Positions 24,695 through 33,606 of a stretch of 38,410 nt of DNA are shown piece by piece; the stretch's first letter is position 1; the number at the start of each line of letters is the position of its first letter. The notes beneath the pieces were generated by a model. It was not told where the DNA came from. It saw only the letters and a list, made by a program, of their open reading frames with translations, and ran no database searches. This stretch comes from Limisphaerales bacterium (lineage in GTDB: Bacteria > Verrucomicrobiota > Verrucomicrobiia > Limisphaerales > UBA11358), in contig DAIDJC010000003.1 in assembly GCA_027451565.1 (NCBI GenBank), forward strand, positions 1 through 38,410. The letters are read 5' to 3'. The position numbers and the translations under genes were made by a program.

Positions 24695-25414
24695 TCAAAA
24701 AGGAGACATGGCAGGATTTGGGAATGCCTCCGCAAAAGGCGTAGAACCCTGATGCATGGAGGAAAAGGAGTTTACGGACAATAGGTCTTGGTTGTTTGCG
24801 ATTTTTTGTTTTGTGCAATCGGTGCACAATCGCCTGACGATCAAGCTTTCCATCCGGTGAAAGCAATAATCTTCCATGGAAACCAATTGACCGGATTCCT
24901 CCCGAGCCTGATGACATTCCGGACAGAGGTGCAAACAACCCAGGGAGGAATTCAATGAAGAAACTTCTGTTTCTTCCTCAACCGGCGGTTGCAGGGACAA
25001 ATGACCTGCCGGGTCCGGATTGACTCCGCAGAGACGCGATATGGTTGATTCAAGGTCACGAAGGTCACGCTTGAACACATAATCATCCACACCCTCATCA
25101 AACATGTTGCAAATCATCTGCTGGTCGTTGGAGGAACTGATAAAAACAAAGGGCACACCGGGACAACATTCGTGCGCGATGGAAAGAGACCGGAAGCCAT
25201 CAAGCTTGGCAAGCCGATCGCTGGAGAGAACCAGGTCTGGGGGATTGGAATCGAGCGCATGACGAAACTCATCCTCATTGGACACACGCTCAAGTGAAAA
25301 ATCAAAACCCTCCTTTGACAATTCCCGAATGATAAGACGCGCATCGGCAATGTTGTCCTCGACAAGCAATATGCTAAGTCTGGCTTTTATCCCGTCCTTC
25401 ACACCTTCATCCAA
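24695..25414 (-). CDS. Receiver-like protein lacking the usual phosphoacceptor, with C-terminal Cys motif
   Basis: A 239-residue protein. Residues ~12-130 align with a receiver domain: ILLVEDNIADARLI keeps the acidic pair (E19, D20), and DDYVFKRDL keeps the lysine. Where 'PDLVLSDYSLPG' has its phosphorylated Asp, the sequence reads PDLVLSSDRLAK, so that position is Ser65 with the Asp moved one residue on. The C-terminal part (about 160-215) has CPEC then CTDC, spaced as in the 'CP.C...W..le.y......HG.CP.C' zinc-ribbon-like tail often fused to receivers in this phylum. The start is TTG 25414 or GTG 25402; no ATG is in frame. No kinase is adjacent. Confidence 0.7.
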   Translation of the reverse strand: MDEGVKDGIKARLSILLVEDNIADARLIIRELSKEGFDFSLERVSNEDEFRHALDSNPPDLVLSSDRLAKLDGFRSLSIAHECCPGVPFVFISSSNDQQMICNMFDEGVDDYVFKRDLRDLESTISRLCGVNPDPAGHLSLQPPVEEETEVSSLNSSLGCLHLCPECHQAREESGQLVSMEDYCFHRMESLIVRRLCTDCTKQKIANNQDLLSVNSFSSMHQGSTPFAEAFPNPAMSPF

Positions 25415-25583
25415 TCAAAGGCAGGCTGGCATTTCAAGCCAGCATTCGAAAAACATATGCACATATTAGACACAACTTATTCACAGAACCCCAGCGCATG
25501 AGGGATCGCTGCGCCTGATGGTTTGCGTTCAAAAGGCAAGACCGCCAAGCTGGGTGGCAGGAAAAAATGAAAGCAGTCAGGGG

Positions 25584-26357
25584 TCAACCGCGGCCGGGAT
25601 TGGGGCGCGTGATTTTGTTCATCCATGCGCCAACCAGACCTGGCGCCAGCGGGGCAAGGACCTTCATTAGTTTGCTTTGGCCTGGGCAGATTTCCAAATT
25701 GCCAGATTGAATTCCTGAGATGGCGGATGCCACGAGTTTTTCCACTGCCATCGCTGGTATGGACTGCACCGAAGATTGGAAAGCCCCGTGCAGAAGAGGA
25801 GTATCCACGGCTGGCGGAGCGAGTTCAAAGACGGAAATCTTCGTGTCGGCCAATTGTTTGCGAAGGGAAAGGGTAAGGGAATGCAAGGCAGCCTTGGAGG
25901 CGCAATACACGGGAAAGGCGGCCAGGGGCAGAAAGGCAAGACAAGATGACACATTCACTATGGCAGCCTCGGGCCTGGTTTTAAGCAGGGATAAAAATCG
26001 GGTTGTCATCCATAAAGGCCCGCAAAAATTGGTGGTCATTTCACGAGTCATCAGGGATGGATCGGCTGGTTCTTGAAGATTGAGGCTGTGCATTATCCCT
26101 GCATTGTTGATCAAGACATCAAGCGCTGGGAATCGGGATTCCACATGAGCAAACAAACGAGAGATGGAATCCGGGTCGCCAGTGTCGGAGACGAAAGTAT
26201 GGATTCCGGAAAGGGAATTTCTGGCGGCTTCAAGCCGTTCAGCGCTGCGGCTGGTGATTAGCACAGTGTTTTCTCGCAATAGAAGCTGGCGGGCCATTTC
26301 CAGGCCAATACCGCTGGAACCTCCGGTGATGAGAACGATCTTTTTGTGAAGGCGCAC
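25584..26357 (-). CDS. Short-chain dehydrogenase/reductase (SDR)
   Basis: A 257-residue NAD(P)-dependent oxidoreductase of the classical SDR family. The cofactor loop is TGGSSGIG, the NNAG motif is present (LINNAGIM), the active-site Ser is in VNVSSCLAF, and Tyr/Lys are in YCASK. The fold is complete and of normal length. The substrate is unknown; close families (DltE-like and others) act on short-chain or fatty substrates. The start codon is GTG at 26357. It stands alone: the receiver gene is 170 bases away on one side and the M42 peptidase 264 bases on the other. Confidence 0.88.
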   Translation of the reverse strand: MRLHKKIVLITGGSSGIGLEMARQLLLRENTVLITSRSAERLEAARNSLSGIHTFVSDTGDPDSISRLFAHVESRFPALDVLINNAGIMHSLNLQEPADPSLMTREMTTNFCGPLWMTTRFLSLLKTRPEAAIVNVSSCLAFLPLAAFPVYCASKAALHSLTLSLRKQLADTKISVFELAPPAVDTPLLHGAFQSSVQSIPAMAVEKLVASAISGIQSGNLEICPGQSKLMKVLAPLAPGLVGAWMNKITRPNPGRG

Positions 26358-26621
26358 AAAGTCAGGCGCCCGGAATGGGCATTGGGGCTGCTTTGCAAAA
26401 GCCGCTGGTTATAGAGGGGCCCGGCCTGAATATCATACGCTCTCAGCCTAGAAGGCTTGACTGGTTTGGCAAGCCTGTTTCATTTGCCAGACAAAGACGC
26501 CAATATGGAGGATGATTTGCGGCCTCCTTATGACAAGCCAGTCCAGGCTGGATTCATGGATGCAGGTTGTGGATGACGACTTATCCGGGCCAAGTTTCAA
26601 GCGGCTTTGAAACGACAGCGT

Positions 26622-27704
26622 TTATATGACGGTTTTGAAAGCGGCATCTTTTTTCAAAGCGCGGACGAAACCAGCCAGAAGCTGGGGAATGAGCTGCATA
26701 TCCTTCAGGCTGACCACCTCCACAGGGGAATGCATGTAGCGATTGGGAAGGCTTACCAAGGCGCTGGGAATGCCGCCGCGCGTCCAGAAAATGGCATCAG
26801 TATCAGTGCCACCACCCCGTCCAGTGGCCCTGTATTGCAAGGGGATTTTGGCGGCCTTGGCGGCTGACTGCAAACGACGCACCAAATCAGGGTGGTTACA
26901 TCCGCCATGGGTTAAAACCGGGCCGGAACCAAGCCGGATATCGCCATGCTGTGCCTTGCTCAAACCCGGATAATCCGTTGCGTGGGTGACATCCACAATG
27001 ACCGCCGCATCCGGTTGAAGCGAGTAGGCAATTTGTCGGATTCCAAACAACCCCACCTCTTCCTGGACATTGGAGACGACATTGACCTCTGCCGCGATGG
27101 GTTTGCGCGTCTCGGCAAGCAGGCGCAGTGTTTCCGCCACGGCGAAAGTGCCGGTGCGGTTGTCCAATGCACGAGCCACTGCCAGATCATTATGTAAAAG
27201 ATCGAAATCGGCGGCTACGGTCACCAGATCGCCCACCTGCACCCATTTGAGGGCTTCACGACGTGTCTTCGCGCCGATGTCAATAAACAGTTCATGAATC
27301 CGTGGCGGCTTGCCATTCGCGCTTTCATCGCGAGCGAGATGAGGGGGAACATTGCCGATCACACCCGGCACATTTTCGATACCCTTTACGGAGGAATGAA
27401 TACGAACCCGTTGGGCCCTCATGATGGCCGGGTCCACGCCTCCACGGGCCAGAACATGGAGATAACCGTCATCGGTGATGAAATGAATGGCCAGGGCAAT
27501 TTCGTCCGCATGTGCTGCAAGCATGATGCGCGGTGAGCCGCCCCGGTTGAAGACAGCCACGCAATTGCCATAGGTATCGGTGGATATATGCTCCGCCCAT
27601 GTGCGAACGTAATCCAGCCAGACCCGCTGGCCCCTCGCCTCCTGCCCCGTGGGACTGGGGGTGTTTACCAAATTACGAAGAAATTCCAATGAAGCTTCAC
27701 GCAT
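26622..27704 (-). CDS. M42 family metallopeptidase
   Basis: About 360 residues. A di-zinc aminopeptidase-type enzyme of the M42 (FrvX/PepA/glutamyl aminopeptidase) family. Metal-site motifs are LAAHADEI, ALDNRTGTFA with the bridging Asp, NVQEEVGL with the Glu pair, VTHATDYPG and RYMHSPVE with the C-terminal His. It is cytoplasmic (no signal peptide) and probably trims peptides, though some family members were annotated as cellulases by mistake. The frame opens at 27749, but ATG 27704 (MREASLEFLRNLVNTPSPTG) matches the family start. It lies 70 bases after the DUF4340 gene and may be read through from that operon. Confidence 0.87.
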   Translation of the reverse strand: MREASLEFLRNLVNTPSPTGQEARGQRVWLDYVRTWAEHISTDTYGNCVAVFNRGGSPRIMLAAHADEIALAIHFITDDGYLHVLARGGVDPAIMRAQRVRIHSSVKGIENVPGVIGNVPPHLARDESANGKPPRIHELFIDIGAKTRREALKWVQVGDLVTVAADFDLLHNDLAVARALDNRTGTFAVAETLRLLAETRKPIAAEVNVVSNVQEEVGLFGIRQIAYSLQPDAAVIVDVTHATDYPGLSKAQHGDIRLGSGPVLTHGGCNHPDLVRRLQSAAKAAKIPLQYRATGRGGGTDTDAIFWTRGGIPSALVSLPNRYMHSPVEVVSLKDMQLIPQLLAGFVRALKKDAAFKTVI

Positions 27705-27774
27705 GCGGCCAAAGCTACCGGCGAATGCGCATCGTGTCCAGACATGCATGCCGGGTCACGATTAGATGGAGGAA

Positions 27775-28857
27775 TCAATGGCTGGCAGCATCGGCTGTCA
27801 CACCATTGGTCTGGGTGACCAGCAACTGGCGGCGGCTTTTAAGCCATTCGTCCACGCTGTAGGATGGCATCAGGTAAACCCAATGCTGGTAAAGTTTCAA
27901 ACCATCCAGCTTTTCAGCGGCGTTGGTTCCTGTGGCGGAAATTTCAAAAGAGACGGGCACATTGTCATCCTTGACCGCGCCGGCATGAATCACGTAAAGC
28001 AAACCATCAAAAGTTTTCACCGTCAGGACCGCGTTGGTGAGCGAGTCAGGACCCTGCGCATTCAACGGCGCCACATCATTAAAGGACGAGGAACTGAATG
28101 GCGCCGTCACGCTGCTGACCTGGGCGGGGTCCAGTTTTTCACCTGGCTGAGCGCTGGCGAGCACCCAGTCATTGGTGTCTGAGACGCGGTCCAGTTTCCA
28201 ATCATTGGTGGCATCCGGGAGCTGGATGGAGACTGAAGCAGGCCGGGTGATGGAGAGAAAACCCTTGTCCAGCCACTGGTCCGGAGCGGTTTGGAGAGAA
28301 TCCAGGGGATCTGAAACCAAAGCCACGGCAGAGCTTTGACCTGGTAGAACATATCGGCCATCGGGCCAGGAACCATCTCCAAACCCCTGAGACGCGCCAA
28401 CGGGGGATTGGTGCTGGTGGGTTTTGCCAAGGAGCAGACTGGCCACGTTTTTGCCGGAAGAATCCTGGAGCGACAACAAGGTTCCCCCATCCTGATTGGT
28501 CCCAGGGGGGAGGAGGTCAAATCGGCCCAACTGGGACGGCCCCACCACCTGACTTTGGACGATCTTGAGATTGGACAGCTTCATCAGGACATCGCTGAGT
28601 TGCTGGAAATTGGCCGGGTACCCAGACCTTTGCCGCACCTGCCACACGTTGTCCTGCCTGACCAACTCGAGGACATTCGTGCCGGATTGAAGGGTCATAC
28701 GCGCCACCTCATTGATGGCAAGGCCGGGAAGCACTTTTGATCCCATGGCCGAGCTGTTTGTCTGCCAGGACTCATGGTTGCTCTGCCAAACCCAAAACCC
28801 GGCGGATCCTGCGAGACATGCGAGCGTGACCAATAAAAGGAATTGTTTCCGGTTCAT
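27775..28857 (-). CDS. DUF4340 domain-containing protein, ABC export operon
   Basis: A 360-residue protein with an N-terminal signal anchor (LLLVTLACLAGSAGFWVWQ) and a beta-rich body. The motif LAINEVARMTL and the repeated pattern around WQVRQRSGYPANFQQLSDVL are typical of DUF4340, which usually sits next to GldG-like proteins. Its role is unknown; it presumably forms a periplasmic part of the ABC system. The start overlaps the stop of the GldG-like gene by four bases (ATGA), a sign of translational coupling. Confidence 0.82.
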   Translation of the reverse strand: MNRKQFLLLVTLACLAGSAGFWVWQSNHESWQTNSSAMGSKVLPGLAINEVARMTLQSGTNVLELVRQDNVWQVRQRSGYPANFQQLSDVLMKLSNLKIVQSQVVGPSQLGRFDLLPPGTNQDGGTLLSLQDSSGKNVASLLLGKTHQHQSPVGASQGFGDGSWPDGRYVLPGQSSAVALVSDPLDSLQTAPDQWLDKGFLSITRPASVSIQLPDATNDWKLDRVSDTNDWVLASAQPGEKLDPAQVSSVTAPFSSSSFNDVAPLNAQGPDSLTNAVLTVKTFDGLLYVIHAGAVKDDNVPVSFEISATGTNAAEKLDGLKLYQHWVYLMPSYSVDEWLKSRRQLLVTQTNGVTADAASH

Positions 28858-30740
28858 TGCGCTGAATTCTTATTGCGTTTGACAAGGGCCATCACCACGC
28901 CAGCAAGGCTGACCGCCAGGGGCATGGCCAGAATGTTGATCCACTCCAGTTTGGTTTCCAAAGCCGTCACTTCCTTGTTCAGATCTTTTTGGGCCTGCCT
29001 GAGTTCGCGGCTGGTCTCAGCCTCTTTTTTCTGGAAATTATCCAGCTCGGCGCGTTGTTCTGGTGACAAAATGTAACGCTGGTCGGCTCCCTTTTTCTGC
29101 TGCTGCAGCTCGCTGAGCCGGTCCTGGGCCTGTTGGAGGCTCTGTTGCAAATCCGCAATGCGCTGCTCACCCTCCGCCTCCGCGGCAGCCTCCAATTTCT
29201 TGATGCGGGTGAAAGGCCGCGCGGAAACCGCGCGGCTGCGAATGGAAATCAAATTTTCGTCTCCGGCCATTTGCTCGACCAGATTCTGGGCAAAATCCAG
29301 GTTGGCATTCATGGGGTTGACCATTTGACCAAACGGACTGTCCTCCTTGCGCAGGGAAAAGTCATCAGCCAGAAGGTCCGAATCGGCCACAAGCACCACC
29401 GTTGTGGGGGTCGAGGAAGTTTTGAGGAAAGATGATGCGGGGTTATTGGTCCCGGAAGGATCCCCATTGGGGAATGCCGTTTGAAAGGTTCCCGTCAATC
29501 GGATTGCAAGCGGGTAGGAGACACCGGTGGACTTGAAATTATTCATGACTCCCTGCTCGTCCTGGCTTGCCTGGGAGGCATCCACCAACTCCGCATCCGT
29601 GCTGCTATGCAGAAGCACGGTTTCCTTCAAGCCCGGCGCCGGGGTGCCAGTGAATGCGCCGGCCAATGGCAGCCATACCGGCCCAAGGTCGCTGGTCACC
29701 ACATCATGCCGGTTCATGCCATCCTGAGTCAGGGCAAGCCAGGCTGGCGCATCCATGGGACTGCCATTTTGGCCGCCTAGCTGCATCTTGAAATCCAAAT
29801 CCGCCACCACTTTCCCCGGGTCATAGTCCACGCCCCAGGCTTTGAACAAAGGGTCCAAACTGGAAGACTGGCCGCTGGGGTCGCCAGACATGGGATTTTG
29901 CTGGCGGCTGGAATAGGCGGAATAAGGGTCCACAAATGCGATCAACCTGCCTCCGCGCAAAACAAACTGGTCCAGGGCGAATTCCGTGGCCGGAGTGATC
30001 CCCTTGGGATGAATCACCAGCAGAACCTTGACATCATCATCAATTTTGGCTGCGTCCGGTGCGACTTGTCTGACGGTGTAGTCCTGTTGAAGTTGCTGGA
30101 TGAGGGTCCATGCCGGTGTGCCCTGATCCATTTGGCCCTCTGCCTGCATCATAGGGTTGGAGGGTTGCCCAAACACCGGCAAAGTGCTCATCACGCCCAC
30201 CACGGGTTTGGAAGGATTCTCGACCTGTGCAATGGCACGGGTGATGTCATATTCCAGCATAGGCTCGCGATCAGGCGAGAGAAAGGGCAGGCTGGCCCGC
30301 GTGTCGAGCATTGACACGGAAATTCCCAGGTAAAACGGGTCCACCCCCGGCAAATTTTGAGGCTGCAATCCGTCCAAGCGGGCGGAATCTTCCGCATCCG
30401 AATCGGGCTGGGGATCCAATTTCTCGATGACCAGGTTTTTCCCGGCCACTTCCTTGTATTCCGCTAGCAAGTCACCGACCTTTCGTGCGTAGTCGCGCAG
30501 GTAAACGGTGTCAGGCGTGGCGGTGTCGCTTTGGGAACAATAAAAACGAATCGTCACCGGGGTATCCAAGCGTGCAAGGATCGCCTTGGTGCCTGCGGAC
30601 AGTGTGTAAACCTTGTCCTGGGTGAGGTCGAGCCGCAACGGCCTGACTCCCAGCAGGGCATTCAGGCCAATCAAGAGCGCCAGCATGGCCAGAACGCCTG
30701 CTGCGGAATAAACCAGGGTTTCAAAGGACTTTTTGTGCAT
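28854..30740 (-). CDS. GldG-like ABC transport accessory protein
   Basis: A 628-residue membrane protein: an N-terminal TM helix (AGVLAMLALLIGLNALLG), a large periplasmic part (about 35-530) with KVYTLSAGTKAILARLDTPV and QLQQDYTVRQVAPDAAKIDD typical of the GldG/PF09822 family, a coiled coil (about 535-595, Glu/Gln/Lys-rich), then a C-terminal TM helix (INILAMPLAVSLAGVVMALV). The domain also contains VLLVIHPKGI and IAFVDPYSAY. In Bacteroidetes GldG works with GldA and GldF in gliding; in other phyla the role is unknown. It is part of a four-gene operon with the permease and ATPase. Confidence 0.88.
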   Translation of the reverse strand: MHKKSFETLVYSAAGVLAMLALLIGLNALLGVRPLRLDLTQDKVYTLSAGTKAILARLDTPVTIRFYCSQSDTATPDTVYLRDYARKVGDLLAEYKEVAGKNLVIEKLDPQPDSDAEDSARLDGLQPQNLPGVDPFYLGISVSMLDTRASLPFLSPDREPMLEYDITRAIAQVENPSKPVVGVMSTLPVFGQPSNPMMQAEGQMDQGTPAWTLIQQLQQDYTVRQVAPDAAKIDDDVKVLLVIHPKGITPATEFALDQFVLRGGRLIAFVDPYSAYSSRQQNPMSGDPSGQSSSLDPLFKAWGVDYDPGKVVADLDFKMQLGGQNGSPMDAPAWLALTQDGMNRHDVVTSDLGPVWLPLAGAFTGTPAPGLKETVLLHSSTDAELVDASQASQDEQGVMNNFKSTGVSYPLAIRLTGTFQTAFPNGDPSGTNNPASSFLKTSSTPTTVVLVADSDLLADDFSLRKEDSPFGQMVNPMNANLDFAQNLVEQMAGDENLISIRSRAVSARPFTRIKKLEAAAEAEGEQRIADLQQSLQQAQDRLSELQQQKKGADQRYILSPEQRAELDNFQKKEAETSRELRQAQKDLNKEVTALETKLEWINILAMPLAVSLAGVVMALVKRNKNSAQ

Positions 30741-30752
30741 CGTTTCTTGAAG

Positions 30753-31505
30753 TCAGTTGGTGCGGCGCGTCCGCAAAATGACGCTGGTGGTGAAAAGGGA
30801 GAAAAGGATCACGGACAGGAAAAACACCACGTCGCGGGAATCCAAAACACCACGCTGGAACCCGCTGAAATGAGTGATGACACTGAATGAGGTGACAGCA
30901 TCCACCAACCATTGCCAATGTCCCGGCAACGCCTGCAAAAGATTGATCACGGGGGGAAAACCCGCCAGGATCAAAAAGAGGCAGGCCACCACGGACAGAA
31001 TGAAACTCACCACCTGATTACGGGTCATGGCTGAGGTGATGCAACTGATGGCCAGATAGGCGCCCGACATGAGCCAACTACCCACATAAGCGGTCAGAAT
31101 CACCCCGTTATCCGGGCTGCCAAGGTAATTTACGGTCAAGACAACCGGGAAAGTCAAAGCAAGGGCAAGGCCCAAAAAAAGCCACGAGGCGGCAAATTTT
31201 CCCACAATCGCCTCCCACGGAGTGATGGGCATGGTCAGCAACAATTCCAAAGTGCCCACACGCCGTTCATCCGCCCACAGGCGCATGCCCACGGCTGGGA
31301 CCAAAAACAAATAGAACCAGGGGTGCCAATTGAAAAAAGCGTTGCCCAAGGCGGCCTCGCCGCGCTCAAAAAACCCGCCGACCATGAAGGTGAAAAAACC
31401 ATTTAAAAGGAGAAAGATGACAATAAAAACGTAAGCGACCGGCGATGAAAAATAGGCGCTGATCTCTCTCTTGAGGATGGTTCGAATGTTGCCAATGCTA
31501 CTCAT
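30753..31505 (-). CDS. ABC-2 type transporter permease (GldF-like)
   Basis: A 250-residue integral membrane protein with about six TM helices (for example VAYVFIVIFLLLNGFFTFMV and SFILSVVACLFLILAGF). The REISAYFSSPVAYVF start and the ERRVGTLELLLTMPITPWEAIVGKF loop are diagnostic of GldF/NosY-type ABC-2 permeases. It pairs with the ATPase, whose stop overlaps its start by four bases. Twelve bases separate it from the GldG-like gene. Substrate unknown. Confidence 0.9.
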   Translation of the reverse strand: MSSIGNIRTILKREISAYFSSPVAYVFIVIFLLLNGFFTFMVGGFFERGEAALGNAFFNWHPWFYLFLVPAVGMRLWADERRVGTLELLLTMPITPWEAIVGKFAASWLFLGLALALTFPVVLTVNYLGSPDNGVILTAYVGSWLMSGAYLAISCITSAMTRNQVVSFILSVVACLFLILAGFPPVINLLQALPGHWQWLVDAVTSFSVITHFSGFQRGVLDSRDVVFFLSVILFSLFTTSVILRTRRTN

Positions 31506-32458
31506 GATTTTGCCTCCCGTGCTGCAGTGTCCGGCAGGGTGATGCGGCGGAACACGTCGTCCAGCCTGCCTTCCTCAGTGCGCAACGCCTCCACCTGCCA
31601 GCCTTGCGTGGCGGTTAGAATATCGCGAGTGACATCAATCACCCGGTCCGGGTGGGGAAAGGCGGTGACCACCACCAAATCCGCTGTGGATTCCACTGCC
31701 AGTCGGCGGACGGATGGGATTCGTCCGAGCTGCTCCCGGATCGCGTTCACTCCCAGGCCTTTTATATTGAGGCTGACCGCACCGGACCATTCCGACTTGC
31801 GGCGCAGTTCCTGCGGTGTGCCATTGGCCACCACGCGTCCACGGTCTATGATCATTGCCCGTGTGCAAACGGCATCCACTTCCTCAAGGATGTGGGTGGA
31901 AAAAATAATCGCCTTTTCACGCCCCATCTGGCGAATCAACTGGCGTATCTCATGTTTTTGGTTTGGGTCCAACCCATCGGTGGGCTCATCCAGGACCAAC
32001 ACATCCGGGTCGTGGATGATGGATTGGGCAAAGCAGGTGCGATGACGGTAGCCCTTGGAGAGGGTATCCACATTTTGGTGCAGAACGGCCTGTAGAAAAC
32101 ACTTTTCCACCACAGCCTGCACCGCAGCATTGCGGGCTGCCCCGCGCAAGCCACGGATTTCGGCGGCAAACTGGAGGAAGCCTTTCACGGTCATGTCCGT
32201 GTAAGCTGGGGCATTTTCAGGCAAATACCCGATGCGACGCTTGGCGGCCACCGGTTCCAGGGAGAGATCGTGGCCTCCCACATGCACAGAACCGCTGGTG
32301 GGGGTGATGAAACCCGTGATCATCCGCATGGTGGTGGATTTGCCGGCGCCATTGGGCCCCAAAAAACCCAGCACCTCTCCACGTGCCACCTCAAAGGTCA
32401 CGCCATCCACGGCGCGTTTTGCCCCAAAAAATTTGCTTAATTGATCAACTTTTATCAT
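31502..32458 (-). CDS. ABC transporter ATP-binding protein (GldA-like)
   Basis: About 318 residues: Walker A GPNGAGKST, Q-loop region, signature LSKGYRHR (the GldA-type variant of LSGGQ), Walker B VLVLDEPTDGLDP, the switch His in IIFSTHILEEV and a C-terminal ~100-residue regulatory part. The ATG at 32458 (MIKVDQLSKFFG) is preferred over 32488 because the extra ten residues are unlike the family. First gene of the operon ATPase-permease-GldG-DUF4340; divergent from scpA across 280 bases, in which I see no gene. Confidence 0.92.
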   Translation of the reverse strand: MIKVDQLSKFFGAKRAVDGVTFEVARGEVLGFLGPNGAGKSTTMRMITGFITPTSGSVHVGGHDLSLEPVAAKRRIGYLPENAPAYTDMTVKGFLQFAAEIRGLRGAARNAAVQAVVEKCFLQAVLHQNVDTLSKGYRHRTCFAQSIIHDPDVLVLDEPTDGLDPNQKHEIRQLIRQMGREKAIIFSTHILEEVDAVCTRAMIIDRGRVVANGTPQELRRKSEWSGAVSLNIKGLGVNAIREQLGRIPSVRRLAVESTADLVVVTAFPHPDRVIDVTRDILTATQGWQVEALRTEEGRLDDVFRRITLPDTAAREAKS

Positions 32459-32740
32459 GGACGCTTTGCTGTCATGAATGCAAAACACAGTTTAAACCAC
32501 ACCGGCACAGCGGCAAAAAGCCGATGGGACTGGCTGGCGTGTCTGCTCGGTTTTATAGATGGACATGTTAAAAAAACGTTCAAAAATAATCAAGTACTGG
32601 AAGGGCTTTGGAAGAGCGGCTTGATGCATGCACACCTCAACGGAATGCCCTTGAAACCGCCTGGGGGACTTTCCCCGGTTTGACCGGAATTGGTTCCGAC
32701 ATTGCCAATGTGGCCGGGGGAGACTACCATCCGCGCGTTG

Positions 32741-33580
32741 ATGGCGGAATACAAAGTCCAATTTGAAGTCTTCGAAGGCCCCTTGGATCTGCTTCTTTAC
32801 CTGATCAAAAAGGAGGAAGTGGATATTTATGAGGTTAACCTCACCAAGCTGGCCACCCAGTTCATTGAGCATGTGGAATTGATGCGTGCCTTTGACTTGG
32901 ATGTGGCAGGCGAATTCCTGGTGATGGCGTCCACGCTGATGTTCATCAAGAGTCGTGAACTCCTTCCTGTGGAGCAGCAGGTGGTGGTGGAAGGCGAGGA
33001 GGAGGGTGAGGATCCGCGCTGGGAGTTGGTGCGCCAACTGGTGGAGTACAAAAAGTTCAAGGATGCGGCCCGTCAACTGCAGGTTTTGGAATCCCGCCAG
33101 GAATCCATTTACCCCAGGCGCCCGGTGAAAATGGAGTTTGATAATCCGGCCGCGCCCGCCAAAACCGAGGCGGGAATCTTCGATTTGCTCAATGCGGTCA
33201 ATGCTGTCCTGAAACGCTTTGAGGCCAAGGAAGCCGGCACCCGCGAAATTTTCGAGGACAAGTGGACCGTCAGCGAAAAAATGGAGCGTGTTCTCGGCGT
33301 TCTGCTGGAGCGTGGAAGGATGCAGTTCTCGGAGCTTTTCGCCACCGCGGCCAGTCGTCCGGAAGTGGTTTGCACTTTTTTGGCGCTTTTGGAATTGATC
33401 CGGCTCAAACAATTGCAATGCCTGCAAACGGAGCCCTTTGCTGAAATTGAAATCTGCATACGGGAAAATTCCGTTCCCGGTGAGAACCCGGCCAGCCCGG
33501 GCCCGGACCAGCCCCAAATCCAAGGGCAGCCGGTGGATTCCATACCACTGAAATCCGGGCTGGAGACTGGCGAACAATAA
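32741..33580 (+). CDS. scpA: Segregation and condensation protein A (ScpA)
   Basis: A 279-residue kleisin of the SMC-ScpAB condensin, which organises and segregates chromosomes. The N-terminal SMC-binding region is YKVQFEVFEGPLDLLLYLIKKEEVDIYEV, in two pieces here: VQFEVFEGPLDLLLYLI and the helix with DIYEVNLTKLA. The C-terminal winged helix is at about 180-240 (RMQFSELFATAASRPEVVCT). The frame is open to TTG 32690, but ATG 32741 (MAEYKVQFEVFEGPLD) matches the family. The final ~25 residues are a Pro/Gln-rich tail. scpB follows after 26 bases. Confidence 0.93.
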   Translation: MAEYKVQFEVFEGPLDLLLYLIKKEEVDIYEVNLTKLATQFIEHVELMRAFDLDVAGEFLVMASTLMFIKSRELLPVEQQVVVEGEEEGEDPRWELVRQLVEYKKFKDAARQLQVLESRQESIYPRRPVKMEFDNPAAPAKTEAGIFDLLNAVNAVLKRFEAKEAGTREIFEDKWTVSEKMERVLGVLLERGRMQFSELFATAASRPEVVCTFLALLELIRLKQLQCLQTEPFAEIEICIRENSVPGENPASPGPDQPQIQGQPVDSIPLKSGLETGEQ

Positions 33581-33606
33581 CACTGCATTCACAACCCCCT
33601 TTTTGC

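Noticed and set aside
32441..32683. An 80-codon plus-strand frame in the gap before scpA
   Set aside because: It overlaps the start of the ABC ATPase gene, has no domain or membrane pattern and no good start signal.
32492..33592. A 366-codon minus-strand frame opposite scpA
   Set aside because: Antisense to a clear scpA; the translation is His/Gln/Leu-rich with no domain pattern.
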